Below are positions 1 to 8,634 of a DNA stretch of 64,000 nucleotides, one piece after another. The translations under genes and the position numbers were made by a program. The stretch is from Marivirga salinae (GTDB lineage: Bacteria > Bacteroidota > Bacteroidia > Cytophagales > Cyclobacteriaceae). How positions within the stretch are numbered: position 1 is the stretch's first letter; each line of letters begins with the position of its first letter. The stretch covers positions 2,232,001 to 2,296,000 of the forward strand of contig NZ_CP129971.1 in the NCBI RefSeq assembly GCF_030503855.1, in the 5' to 3' direction. The notes beneath the pieces are model-generated. The model saw only the letters and a program-made list of their open reading frames with translations, searched no databases and had not been told where the DNA came from.

Positions 1-710
1 TTTTTTCGGTGATGCATTAACCAAACCATCACATTCACCACATCATCTACAAAAACAAAGTCTCTCATTTGCTCCCCATCCTTAAATTCAGGATTATGAG
101 AACGGAATAATTTCATTTTACCCGTTTCAGAAATTTGCTTGTAAGCATGTAAAATCACACTGGCCATTCTGCCTTTATGATATTCCCTTGGGCCATAAAC
201 ATTGAAAAACTTTAATCCTGCCCAGTAAAATGGTTTTTTATCTTGCTTAAGCGCCCATTTATCAAATTCATTTTTTGAAATACCGTAAGGATTAAGGGGT
301 TTTAATTCAGGGATTTTGCTTTCATCATCGTCATAACCTAGTTCCCCAAGTCCATAAGTAGCTGCAGAGCTAGCATAAATTAATGGAATTTGCATATCGA
401 TACATCTTTTCCAAACTTCTTTAGTGTAATCGGTATTGAGTTTAGTCAGTATAGCTAAATCAAATTCTGTAGTATCTGTTCTAGCACCTAAATGAAAGAT
501 AAATTCAATTTCTTTTTCATTTTGTTTATCTAGCCATTCAAAAAACACTTCCCTTTCGATTTTTTCTTGAATTTTTAAGCCTTCCAGATTTTTATTTTTT
601 TCAGCATTATCAAATTTGTCAACCGCAATAATGTGGTTAAAACCCTCAGAATTGAGTTTTTTGATGAGGTTTGATGCGATAAATCCAGCGGCTCCGGTAA
701 CTATTATCAT
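1..710 (-). CDS. hldD: ADP-L-glycero-D-manno-heptose 6-epimerase, 3' end cut by window edge
   Basis: NAD-dependent short-chain epimerase that makes ADP-L-glycero-beta-D-manno-heptose for the LPS inner core. About 236 codons are visible, starting at the ATG complementary to 708-710. The N-terminus reads MIIVTGAAGFIASN, the Rossmann glycine motif of extended SDR enzymes. A YASSAATYG stretch, the catalytic Tyr-xxx-Lys (NPYGISK) and the HldD-typical FNVYGPREYHKGRMAS follow. The C-terminal substrate-binding part lies beyond base 1. The gene diverges from the pterin synthase at 802. The specific HldD call over a general epimerase rests on the FNVYGPREYHKGRMAS region. Confidence 0.88.
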   Translation of the reverse strand, partial: MIIVTGAAGFIASNLIKKLNSEGFNHIIAVDKFDNAEKNKNLEGLKIQEKIEREVFFEWLDKQNEKEIEFIFHLGARTDTTEFDLAILTKLNTDYTKEVWKRCIDMQIPLIYASSAATYGLGELGYDDDESKIPELKPLNPYGISKNEFDKWALKQDKKPFYWAGLKFFNVYGPREYHKGRMASVILHAYKQISETGKMKLFRSHNPEFKDGEQMRDFVFVDDVVNVMVWLMHHRK

Positions 711-742
711 AAGATGTATGTTTTTGTAATAAGCTATTTAAG

Positions 743-779
743 CAAAACTATTTATTATAAATGAATAAACGTATATTTG
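743..779. promoter_or_regulatory. Divergent promoter region between hldD and the pterin synthase
   Basis: On the plus strand TATATTTG (772-779) matches the Bacteroidota -7 element TAnnTTTG and lies 22 bases before the ATG at 802. On the minus strand the complement of 743-750 reads TAGTTTTG, 33 bases before the hldD start. No clear TTG -33 element is present for either, so both are inferred from the -7 box and position. Confidence 0.5.
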
Positions 780-801
780 CAGCCTAAAAATTAAGATTGA
801 C

Positions 802-1218
802 ATGGTTTACGTTAATCGTAAAGAACATTTTAACGCAGCACACAAGCTATTTAATCCTAACTGGAGCCGAGAGAAAAACGAAGAAGTTTTTGGTCCTTGC
901 GCCAATGAAAATTGGCATGGTCATAATTTCGAGTTGATTGTAACAGTGAAAGGAGAACCTGATCCTGACACAGGATTTGTGGTAGATTTGAAGAAGTTAA
1001 GTAACTTGATTAGATCTGAAGTGATTGATAAGGTGGATCATAAAAACCTTAACATGGATGTGCCTTTTCTGGAAGGAAAAATGGCAAGTTGCGAAGTAAT
1101 TATAGCTGAATTTTGGAAAATTTTAGAACCGAAAGTAAAGCAATTGCAAGAAGGATCTAGTCTTCATAAGTTAACACTTTATGAAACTCCTAGAAACTTT
1201 GTGGAGTATTACGGCTGA
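802..1218 (+). CDS. 6-pyruvoyl-tetrahydropterin synthase / 6-carboxytetrahydropterin synthase family protein
   Basis: Zinc enzyme of the QueD/PTPS family acting on dihydroneopterin triphosphate. The 138-aa length is normal. Zinc ligands are H14, H39 and H41; the catalytic Cys is C33 with D79-H80 and E128. The cysteine motif is C-x5-HGH, as in animal-type PTPS, whereas E. coli QueD has C-x3-HGH; the stretch DHKNLNMDVPF also resembles animal PTPS. Function could be queuosine precursor synthesis or tetrahydropterin synthesis; no other queuosine or pterin gene is in the window to decide. A TATATTTG -7 element lies just upstream. Confidence 0.85.
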   Translation: MVYVNRKEHFNAAHKLFNPNWSREKNEEVFGPCANENWHGHNFELIVTVKGEPDPDTGFVVDLKKLSNLIRSEVIDKVDHKNLNMDVPFLEGKMASCEVIIAEFWKILEPKVKQLQEGSSLHKLTLYETPRNFVEYYG

Positions 1219-1318
1219 GAATATAGCTAAAGTATCATCTTAGAAAAATCTTGAAAAAAAATCATAATTATCCTTAATTCATATCCTAAAATCAAAAGGG
1301 TATTTATAAATTGCGCTA

Positions 1319-3006
1319 ATGGAAAATTTTGTTGTATCAGCAAGGAAATATAGACCAAAAGGTTTTGATGAGGTAGTAGGGCAGAAGCATATTACTACTA
1401 CTTTAAAAAACGCAATTGACAACGATCATTTGGCGCAATCTCTTTTGTTTTGTGGGCCAAGAGGGGTTGGTAAAACTACTTGTGCTAGGATTTTAGCAAG
1501 GCTGATCAACGATTTTGAAGTAGATAACATGGAAGGTTCTTCCTCCCTTAATATCTATGAGCTGGATGCTGCTTCAAATAACTCTGTGGATGATGTTCGG
1601 AATCTTATTGACAAAGTAAGAGTACCGCCACAGCATGGAAAATACAAAGTCTATATCATAGATGAGGTTCACATGCTTTCGAATGCAGCCTTTAATGCTT
1701 TCTTAAAAACATTAGAGGAGCCACCTTCTTACGCTATTTTTATTTTAGCAACTACTGAAAAGCATAAAGTAATTCCGACTATTCTTTCAAGATGTCAGAT
1801 TTATGATTTTAATAGAATAAAAGTTTCGGATATATCAGATCATTTAAAAGATATAGCAGAAAGGGAAGGGATAGAAGCAGAAGAAGCCGCTTTACACCTA
1901 ATTGCTCAGAAAGCGGATGGTGCTTTGCGTGATGCGTTATCCATTTTTGATTTGATAGTTACTTTCTCTCCTGATAATAAAATTACCTATCAGACAACTA
2001 TAGATAATCTCCATATTTTAGATTACGATTATTATTTTAAAGTAACAGATGCTTTAAATAATGAAAAAATACCTCAAGCTTTATTACTTTTTGATGAGGT
2101 CTTGAAAAATGGCTTTGATGGACATAATTTCATTAATGGACTTGCTGCCCATTTCAGAGATTTATTAGTTTGTAAAGACGAATCTACTTTACAGTTATTA
2201 GAAGTTTCAGAACAGGTGAAAGCACAATACAAGCAGCAAGCTGCTGAAGTTTCTCCTTCCTTTATACTTTCAGGTCTTCAAGTTTTAAGTCAAACGGATC
2301 AATCTTATAAGGCAAGTAAAAATCAAAGGTTGGCAGTTGAATTAGCATTGATGAAACTAGCCAAAATTAATAGTGCAATTGATTTGGCAAAACAGAATGA
2401 TGCTGTTTTAAAAAAAAAAGTGAGCTAAGTCAGTCTGAACAAGAAGATTCAACATCAAGTGAAGCAAAAAGCACCTCCCTTGCAGATCAAATTTCTGCTA
2501 AGGCAACCCAAAGCAAACCTTTAAAATCTTCTCCTTCCATTCCAAAACCAGGAGAGAAAATTAAATCTACTCCAGTAGAGTCCGCTTCCGAAAAGAATGC
2601 AGAAGATGCTAAGCAGGATTTGGATGATAATGACAATACTGAAGAAGGTAAGCAATTAAATGAGGGAGAATTAAAGTCTGCTATCTTAGAGTTCATCAAA
2701 AACGATAAAGTGGGTCCCGTAATCGAGAATTCTTTAAAAAACTCCGTAAAGCTAAAAGGGGAGATGATTACGGTAGAATTAACTAATCCTGTTGAGGTAG
2801 ATGGAATTGAAAAAATAAAGGCTGATTTACTTACATTTATTAGAAAGAAATTTCAGAATAAGGCTATTCAATTACAGCATCAAGTTAATATTGAAAAGGC
2901 GGCTGAAAGACCTTATACCCCTAAAGAAAAGTTCGAGGCCATGCTAAAAGAGAACCCTATTTTAGGTAAACTCAGAGATACTTTTGGTCTCGATACTGAT
3001 TACTAA
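1319..3006 (+). CDS. dnaX: DNA polymerase III subunit gamma/tau, joined across a frameshift in an A10 run
   Basis: Clamp-loader ATPase of the replicative polymerase. Frame 0 runs from ATG 1319 to TAA 2426-2428 (369 aa) and holds the AAA+ core: Walker A GPRGVGKT (46-53), Walker B VYIIDEVHML (111-120), SRC box with R158. Reading then continues in the -1 frame from the run of ten A at 2410-2419 to the stop at 3004-3006, giving a linker rich in Ser, Glu and Lys and a C-terminal tau domain; the joined product is 562 aa. The short form would be gamma-like. A real slippage site is favoured because both halves are intact and homologous to one DnaX; a sequencing error in the homopolymer is the alternative. 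The zinc module usual after Walker A is missing: residues 61-80 contain no Cys. Confidence 0.9.
2406..2420 (+). promoter_or_regulatory. Putative dnaX slippage site (T4-A10-G)
   Basis: Frame-0 codons are GTT TTA AAA AAA AAA GTG AGC TAA. Inserting one A in the transcript, or a -1 ribosome slip, changes the reading to AAA AGT GAG CTA AGT and opens the tau C-terminus. I see no Shine-Dalgarno-like stimulator upstream and no strong stem-loop downstream, unlike E. coli dnaX. The long A run resembles the transcriptional slippage known for Thermus dnaX. Confidence 0.7.
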
Positions 3007-3047
3007 ACTTAATCGTTGTTGATTTATAGAAATAGAGAATGCTTAGC

Positions 3048-3947
3048 TTATATCTTTATGTTAAGCCCAATGTTCATTACACTTTTAAATTGGATACCAG
3101 CTACATTTCTGGTCTCGCCTGTAGTTTCATTTACAATGATTTCTTTTGATTTGATATCGTTATCGTAAATTAATTGAGTACTGTAACTAGCAGATAAGAA
3201 TTTATTGATTTTAAAATTGAGAGCTGTTTCCCAGTTGACGTCAATATTTCCTATTTTTTCGTAATCAGAAAATAAGTTAAGGTTTGTAGATAGATTTACG
3301 TTATCCCATATGTCCTTTTGAAAGGAAGAAGAAAAGTTTAAACCAGCCTGAATTCTATAAGTTTCACCCGGATTAACCCCATAAGCACCTGCAGCGGACA
3401 AACTGTCATCTGTTACAAAAGTTGTTTTTGATGATATTGGAGAGATGGTAGCCGTAAATATCTTTTTATAACGATAGGTTATACCAATATTGGCTAATAA
3501 AAATCCAGGAGCCATAAAGCGTGAAATGACTTGATTTCCTTCTTCATTTAAACCTTCGGTAAATTGCGTTCTGAAATCCAAAATACTGGATACAAATATT
3601 CTTTTTCTTAATTGGCGGCTATAGCGAGAAGTTAAAATAATATTATCATCAGTTTTTACAAAGGGCTGTTCGCTATCCCCTTGTCTTAATAAGCCATATG
3701 CCATGTCAAGGCGATTGTCCCAAGCATCTTTATCCTTTTGGTAATTAATATTAAAGTTTGTTAAGCCAGCAATTGAAATTGAACTTTTACCACCACCATT
3801 CCAATTGGTAAGGTTAACCTGAGAAAAATTTAGGTTTAACACTGCACCTTTACTCCAATAAGTAGTATCAGATGGAATACTATCATTTTGTGCAAAAACA
3901 GATGAACTTAAGATTAGGAGGAATAAAATACTGGTAATAATCTTCAT
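3048..3947 (-). CDS. DUF3078 family outer-membrane-type protein
   Basis: A 299-aa protein with a cleavable signal peptide (hydrophobic 3-19, cleavage near VFAQ). The start of the mature part, with GAVLNLNFSQVNLTNWNGGG and later WDNRLDMAYGLL, is characteristic of DUF3078, a Bacteroidota family. Alternating hydrophobic and polar residues and the C-terminal strand ending in NIGLNIKI suggest a beta-barrel in the outer membrane. The role of the family is unknown. It converges with dnaX (41-base gap, no hairpin seen) and is followed upstream by a separate response-regulator gene on the same strand. Confidence 0.85.
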   Translation of the reverse strand: MKIITSILFLLILSSSVFAQNDSIPSDTTYWSKGAVLNLNFSQVNLTNWNGGGKSSISIAGLTNFNINYQKDKDAWDNRLDMAYGLLRQGDSEQPFVKTDDNIILTSRYSRQLRKRIFVSSILDFRTQFTEGLNEEGNQVISRFMAPGFLLANIGITYRYKKIFTATISPISSKTTFVTDDSLSAAGAYGVNPGETYRIQAGLNFSSSFQKDIWDNVNLSTNLNLFSDYEKIGNIDVNWETALNFKINKFLSASYSTQLIYDNDIKSKEIIVNETTGETRNVAGIQFKSVMNIGLNIKI

Positions 3948-3985
3948 AAAGTAATGATACTTTTAAAAATCAATGAATTACTAAT

Positions 3986-4402
3986 CTAGTATAGGTCAAG
4001 AGAACGGATTTCATTAAGTGCATTCTCGGTCAAAGGTTTTGTAATGAATTTAATTACATGATCATTATTCACAATCTTATCAATATCTCTTTTATTGTCA
4101 GAACTTGATAAGATGATAACCTTACATTTATCTTTTACGATATCCGAGAACTTTTCGAATTCATATAGAAATACGAAACCATCCACAATTGGCATATTGA
4201 TATCCAAAAATATAATATTAGGAAGCTTATCAGGATCCTCCTTGTGCTCTTCCAAATATTCTAAGGCGCTCTTGCCCGAATTTTTGATTTCAACGTATTT
4301 TGCGAACTCAGTTATTTCAATGATTCGCTTGCTAATGAAATTGTCAGTATCATTATCATCAACAAGCATCACTAAATCAACAGTTTTTGTAGCTGTTACC
4401 AT
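3986..4402 (-). CDS. Stand-alone response regulator receiver protein
   Basis: A 138-aa single REC domain without an output domain. Acidic pocket D15-D16, phosphoacceptor D67 in FLDINMP, Ser99/Ser100 at the switch position, and K122-P123 complete the active site. Such lone CheY-like proteins in Bacteroidota relay phosphate or bind partner proteins. No kinase is adjacent; the nearest sensor kinase in the window (31034-34426) lacks its own receiver domain but is 27 kb away, so a link would be speculation. The 169-base region upstream is AT-rich with no recognised motif. Confidence 0.9.
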   Translation of the reverse strand: MVTATKTVDLVMLVDDNDTDNFISKRIIEITEFAKYVEIKNSGKSALEYLEEHKEDPDKLPNIIFLDINMPIVDGFVFLYEFEKFSDIVKDKCKVIILSSSDNKRDIDKIVNNDHVIKFITKPLTENALNEIRSLDLY

Positions 4403-4571
4403 GTAAATTTACCCTTGTAATCTATTGATTAATTTACTCTGTTTAGAGTTATTTCTAAACATAAGTAAAGTTTTTTTTAATTAAAACATAAATCTTTCGA
4501 AATGCATTATTTTTTCGATAGATAACACAAATGTAAGATATTGTAGGCAAGATTTTAGTTAAAGGCAATAT

Positions 4572-6635
4572 TTATTTCTGCTTTATAAGAATTAATTCTC
4601 CCTCTTTTAAATTATAATCTTGCTTATTATTCCACTCCATGATTTCTTTTAAACTGACATTGTATTTTTTTGCCAATGCATACATTGTATCTCCTGAAGT
4701 TACCTTATGTTTAATACTTCCTTTAACAGTTTCTGATATAGGTTCTTCTGTTTGATTTTCTTTTGGTTTTTCTTGTGTTGCTTCAGTCACTACTTTAGAT
4801 GCTTCAACTACATATCCATCTTTGTTTACTTTAATTATCTGACCGATCGACAAAGTGTCTCTGATTTCTAATTCATTAACATTCAATAATGTTGAGATTT
4901 TCATATTAAACCTATTGGCAATGGAGAAAAATGTATCTCCTTTCTTTATAGCATATTCTACAAAATCATTTTGGTCAAACTCATCAGATTCATCCAATTC
5001 ATTTTCATCTTCTAAATCAGATTCAGAATTTTCTTCTTCCACCGCTAACTCAGTTTCTCGGGTGGTTGTAGTGTCTTTGTCAGAGATTGCTTTTGCTTCA
5101 CTATCAATACTATCGGTTTGATTAACGGATAATTCTTCTTCTTTTGGTAAGTTTTCTGTGGGTGTTGTTATAGTGCTATCCTGAACAACTCTTGGATCTT
5201 CAGATGAAATAGAATCCAAAAGAACTTCTTGTGGTTTCTCTTCTTTTTTCTCTAGTATAATTTCCTCTGAATTTTTCTTTTCTTGACTTTCTGAAGATTC
5301 AGTTATTTCAGCTTCTTCTTTTTTTTGCGGTGCTTCTCTATATTCTATGGGGATATTTGAAGGTCGATTATGACGCAACCATAAAACTCTTCCTTCTTTA
5401 GGATCTTGAGGAGGTTCCATTCTATTTTTTCTGTACAGTTTTTTCAACTTAACTCCATACTTTTGACTTATTTCCCACATATTCTCATTTTGAGAAACCG
5501 TGTGATAATAAAATTTCGCTCTATTTCTTTTTCTTCTTAAGTAATAGATTTTACCTGTTTTTAGCTCTTCCCTGATTTTGAGATCGTTCCATCTTCTAAA
5601 TTTAAATTCATCAACCCCTGCTGTTTCGGCTAATTTCTTTACAGTATATCCAGCAGGAGCATAAATCCCATCCAGCCCATTTATTTCAACTTCATGAGGG
5701 ATTGATCGATCTGATCTACTTGGGTAATTATCTATTAAAGGAAAGTTTTGCTGTTGGCTATCGTCAATGTCTCCAGGGGTGTTTTCCAATGCCATTTTCT
5801 TTTTGCTCTGCAATTTTTCAATTTTCTCTAAGTTGCTTAGCGGTACAATTACAGTGTAATTTTTGTCTTCAGGTATTTTACCCCTCTTAATCCACTTATT
5901 ATATTCCTCAATAAGTTCTGTTGATATATTTTCCTCTTTTGCAATTTCTTTAAGTGTTGTACCTTTTACATTATCCACTTCCTTTAAGTAATACGGAGGT
6001 TTCGAAGTGCCAATAGCATTTTCAAAAGCTACTTTATGGGCTAGGAATTTTTTCAAATACCAATAACTATCACTCGTTATTTTCAAACGGCTCTTACCGA
6101 AATTATTATCGTCTATAACATCAGCCGCACCACCACGCCCTCTTTGGTAAGCAATTAAAGCATAAGCCCAATTATCAAAGTATTTGTTGTGATCCTTTAA
6201 ATAAGTTGCGGCTGCTCTACTTGAGGAAACGATATTCATTCGCTCATCTATCAGACGATCAATTCTTAAATCGTTTTCCAATCCAGAAATTTCCTTGAAT
6301 TGCCAAAAGCCCACAGCATTACTACTAGAGACTGCATCAGAAACTAAAGCACTCTCTTGAATCACTAAATATTTGAAATCTTCGGGTAAGCCTTCTTCCT
6401 TAAAAATCCTTTCTATGATGGGCATATACATGTCCACCCGTTCCAATTTCTTTTGAAAGTATTTTTCGCTACGAGTTAAAGCATCAACATCAGCTTGTAT
6501 GTCTTTTATGGCGCCTGCAGTAAGTCTTAAATCCATATTGGCAAATTCCATACGTGAAGGAACTTGCTGAGCCCACAGCTGTGTGGAAAGAATTAGAATA
6601 GTAGCAGTAAATAATAATAGAAGTTTTATATTCAT
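4572..6635 (-). CDS. MltD-like lytic transglycosylase with C-terminal LysM repeats
   Basis: Periplasmic or lipid-anchored murein hydrolase. A signal peptide (1-22, ending WAQQ) precedes an SLT domain at about 65-200 with catalytic E94 in IQES, the GFWQF motif and an AYQRGRGG motif. The rest carries about five LysM-type segments, the clearest being YAIKKGDTFFSIANRF and HKVTSGDTMYALAKKY near the C-terminus. These are separated by a roughly 120-residue Glu/Lys/Ser-rich linker. The 687-aa length is longer than E. coli MltD because of this linker. The start overlaps the methyltransferase stop by four bases (ATGA), so the two are probably co-transcribed. Confidence 0.88.
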   Translation of the reverse strand: MNIKLLLLFTATILILSTQLWAQQVPSRMEFANMDLRLTAGAIKDIQADVDALTRSEKYFQKKLERVDMYMPIIERIFKEEGLPEDFKYLVIQESALVSDAVSSSNAVGFWQFKEISGLENDLRIDRLIDERMNIVSSSRAAATYLKDHNKYFDNWAYALIAYQRGRGGAADVIDDNNFGKSRLKITSDSYWYLKKFLAHKVAFENAIGTSKPPYYLKEVDNVKGTTLKEIAKEENISTELIEEYNKWIKRGKIPEDKNYTVIVPLSNLEKIEKLQSKKKMALENTPGDIDDSQQQNFPLIDNYPSRSDRSIPHEVEINGLDGIYAPAGYTVKKLAETAGVDEFKFRRWNDLKIREELKTGKIYYLRRKRNRAKFYYHTVSQNENMWEISQKYGVKLKKLYRKNRMEPPQDPKEGRVLWLRHNRPSNIPIEYREAPQKKEEAEITESSESQEKKNSEEIILEKKEEKPQEVLLDSISSEDPRVVQDSTITTPTENLPKEEELSVNQTDSIDSEAKAISDKDTTTTRETELAVEEENSESDLEDENELDESDEFDQNDFVEYAIKKGDTFFSIANRFNMKISTLLNVNELEIRDTLSIGQIIKVNKDGYVVEASKVVTEATQEKPKENQTEEPISETVKGSIKHKVTSGDTMYALAKKYNVSLKEIMEWNNKQDYNLKEGELILIKQK

Positions 6636-7276
6636 TTTTTTCTTAAAATCATTAATCCATCACGGATTGCGAATAGTACATTTTGAACTCGGTCATCTTG
6701 ATGCACAAATTCGTTGAATTCCAGCATACTTTCAGTGTCTTTATCTAATTTTTTTCTGTTTTTCTCCAACACTTTTCCACTCCACAATACATTGTCAACC
6801 AAAATATAACCTCCTTTTCTGACTTGGTCAATACAAAGTTTATAGTAGTTTAAATAATTTGATTTATCGGCATCTATAAACACCATGTCCCAAGTTTTAT
6901 TGAGTGTTGGCATAATTTCCAATGCTTTGCCTATTTTCATTTCAATTTTATCAGAATATTCTGATGATTGGAAATATTCTCTTACTCTTTCTTCCAATTC
7001 TTCATTTACATCTAGGGTAATGAGTTTCCCATTATCTTTCAATCCTTCTGCCATGCAAAGAGCAGAATAGCCTGTATATGTCCCAATTTCTAATATGTTT
7101 TCAGGTTGAATCATATGAGAGAGCATGGATAAAACCCTGCCTTGCAAATGACCACTAAGCATTCGCGGTTTTAGCACCTCGGTATGCGTCTCTCTATTGA
7201 TTTTATAAAGCAACTCACTTTCGGGCTCAGTATGGGCTTCAATATATTTCTCTAAATCTGGATCTAAAAACTCCAT
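6632..7276 (-). CDS. Class I SAM-dependent O-methyltransferase (caffeoyl-CoA OMT-like)
   Basis: A 214-aa methyltransferase of the O-methyltransferase family 3 fold. Motif I ILEIGTYTGYSALCMAE binds SAM, LITLDVNEE follows, and FIDADKSNYLNYY carries the metal-binding Asp typical of catechol-type OMTs; LVDNVLWSGKV is the post-motif. The length matches the bacterial family. The substrate cannot be deduced. It lies between an M16 peptidase (2-base gap) and the MltD-like gene (4-base overlap), indicating one operon transcribed right to left. Confidence 0.88.
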   Translation of the reverse strand: MEFLDPDLEKYIEAHTEPESELLYKINRETHTEVLKPRMLSGHLQGRVLSMLSHMIQPENILEIGTYTGYSALCMAEGLKDNGKLITLDVNEELEERVREYFQSSEYSDKIEMKIGKALEIMPTLNKTWDMVFIDADKSNYLNYYKLCIDQVRKGGYILVDNVLWSGKVLEKNRKKLDKDTESMLEFNEFVHQDDRVQNVLFAIRDGLMILRKK

Positions 7277-7278
7277 AA

Positions 7279-8517
7279 TTATCTTCTTTTGGCTTTGTAT
7301 GTTAAGATGCTCAATCGATCATCAGCAAAAATTTCATGTGCGGTATCTTGTAGATCTTTAGCAGAAACCAGCTTTATTTGCTCAAAAAGCTCATCTAAAG
7401 ATTCGATTTTATCTTTATCCAATAAGCTTCTACCCATCATTAGCATATAGCTCATATTATTTTCTTCTGCCATGGCTAATTGCCCCATCAGTTGCTGTTT
7501 GGCTACGTGCAATTGCAAACTCCCCAAAGGTTTTTCCTGCAACTTCCTTAATTCCTTTTTCACTAGTTTAATGCTTTTCGGAAGTTGTCCTGGATCGGTT
7601 CCGAAAAATATACTGAAAAGTGCTGTGTCCGTAAAGGGATGGTATCCGGCATCAATAGCATAAACAAATCCGTGTTTTTCCCTTAGTGCCATATTTAATC
7701 TACTGTTCATTCCAGGGCCTCCCAAAATATTAACCAACATAAAGAAAGCTAATCTTTTTGGATGGTGAATAGGGTAGGCAGTGGCACCAATTGCACATTG
7801 AGATTGTGATATTTCCTTATTAAAATTTATAGTGTTAGGCTGATAAATATCAAAAGGAATTCTATCTCTTTTTCTTTTATGATGCTCAATCGGTTCTAAA
7901 TATTTTTTAGTGTAACGTTCTAGTTTTTTTTCCGAGATATCTCCCACAATAGAAAAAACGGTACGCTCAGTATCTAAATTTTCTTCCAAAAACTCCAAGA
8001 AATGCTGTCTGGTAAAACTTTTCAGGCTTTCTTCAGTCCCTAAGATATTATTTCCTAAAGGATGCCCAGAGAAAATCACCTCATCGAATTGGTCTTGAAT
8101 ATCATCTTCAGGAGAATCTTTGTACATCGCCATTTCTTCCAAAATGACTTGTCTTTCTTTTTCAATTTGTTTTTCAGGGAAAATAGATTGAAAAGTGATA
8201 TCCACCAATAAATCCATTGCTTTATCCAGATATTGCTCCAACACTGAAGCATGGAAGAAAATCTTTTCTTTGGTAGTGTAGGCATTTAATTCACCACCAA
8301 CAGAATCTAGTCTATTGAGAATGTGGAAGGTTTTTCGTCTTTTTGTGCCTTTAAAAGCCATGTGCTCCCAAAAATGAGCAATTCCCACCTGATGTGGTTT
8401 TTCATCACGGCTTCCAATGTCCAAAGCAAAACCGCAATGCACTATTTTTGAGTTGCTTACCGGCTGGTGGATAACTCTAATTCCGTTTTCTAAAGTCTTT
8501 ATTTTATATCGATTCAT
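7279..8517 (-). CDS. M16 family zinc metallopeptidase (processing-peptidase-like)
   Basis: A 412-aa protein with the inverted zinc motif HxxEH at 48-52 (HFWEH) and a third ligand Glu at about 128 in ILEEM, 76 residues downstream, as expected for catalytically active M16 peptidases. The second domain carries GGPGMNSRLNMALREKHGFVY, including the conserved R/Y region. No signal peptide is present, so a cytoplasmic single-gene form is likely. First gene of the operon with the methyltransferase and transglycosylase. The complement of 8536-8543 reads TAGTTTTG, a possible -7 promoter element. Confidence 0.92.
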   Translation of the reverse strand: MNRYKIKTLENGIRVIHQPVSNSKIVHCGFALDIGSRDEKPHQVGIAHFWEHMAFKGTKRRKTFHILNRLDSVGGELNAYTTKEKIFFHASVLEQYLDKAMDLLVDITFQSIFPEKQIEKERQVILEEMAMYKDSPEDDIQDQFDEVIFSGHPLGNNILGTEESLKSFTRQHFLEFLEENLDTERTVFSIVGDISEKKLERYTKKYLEPIEHHKRKRDRIPFDIYQPNTINFNKEISQSQCAIGATAYPIHHPKRLAFFMLVNILGGPGMNSRLNMALREKHGFVYAIDAGYHPFTDTALFSIFFGTDPGQLPKSIKLVKKELRKLQEKPLGSLQLHVAKQQLMGQLAMAEENNMSYMLMMGRSLLDKDKIESLDELFEQIKLVSAKDLQDTAHEIFADDRLSILTYKAKRR

Positions 8518-8535
8518 TCATTCCCCGCTTAGGTG

Positions 8536-8603
8536 CAAAACTACAAATTATCTTTCTTTTTAAAGAAGTAATGAGTACTACATAAGAAATTTATTTAGTT
8601 TTG
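8536..8603. promoter_or_regulatory. Divergent -7 elements for the M16 peptidase and GT4 genes
   Basis: The complement of 8536-8543 and the plus strand at 8596-8603 both read TAGTTTTG, matching TAnnTTTG. They lie 19 bases before the M16 start and 32 bases before the GT4 start. Neither has an obvious TTG at the -33 position. Confidence 0.42.
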
Positions 8604-8634
8604 GGTAGATTCAAATTCTAAGAATTAATTAAAT

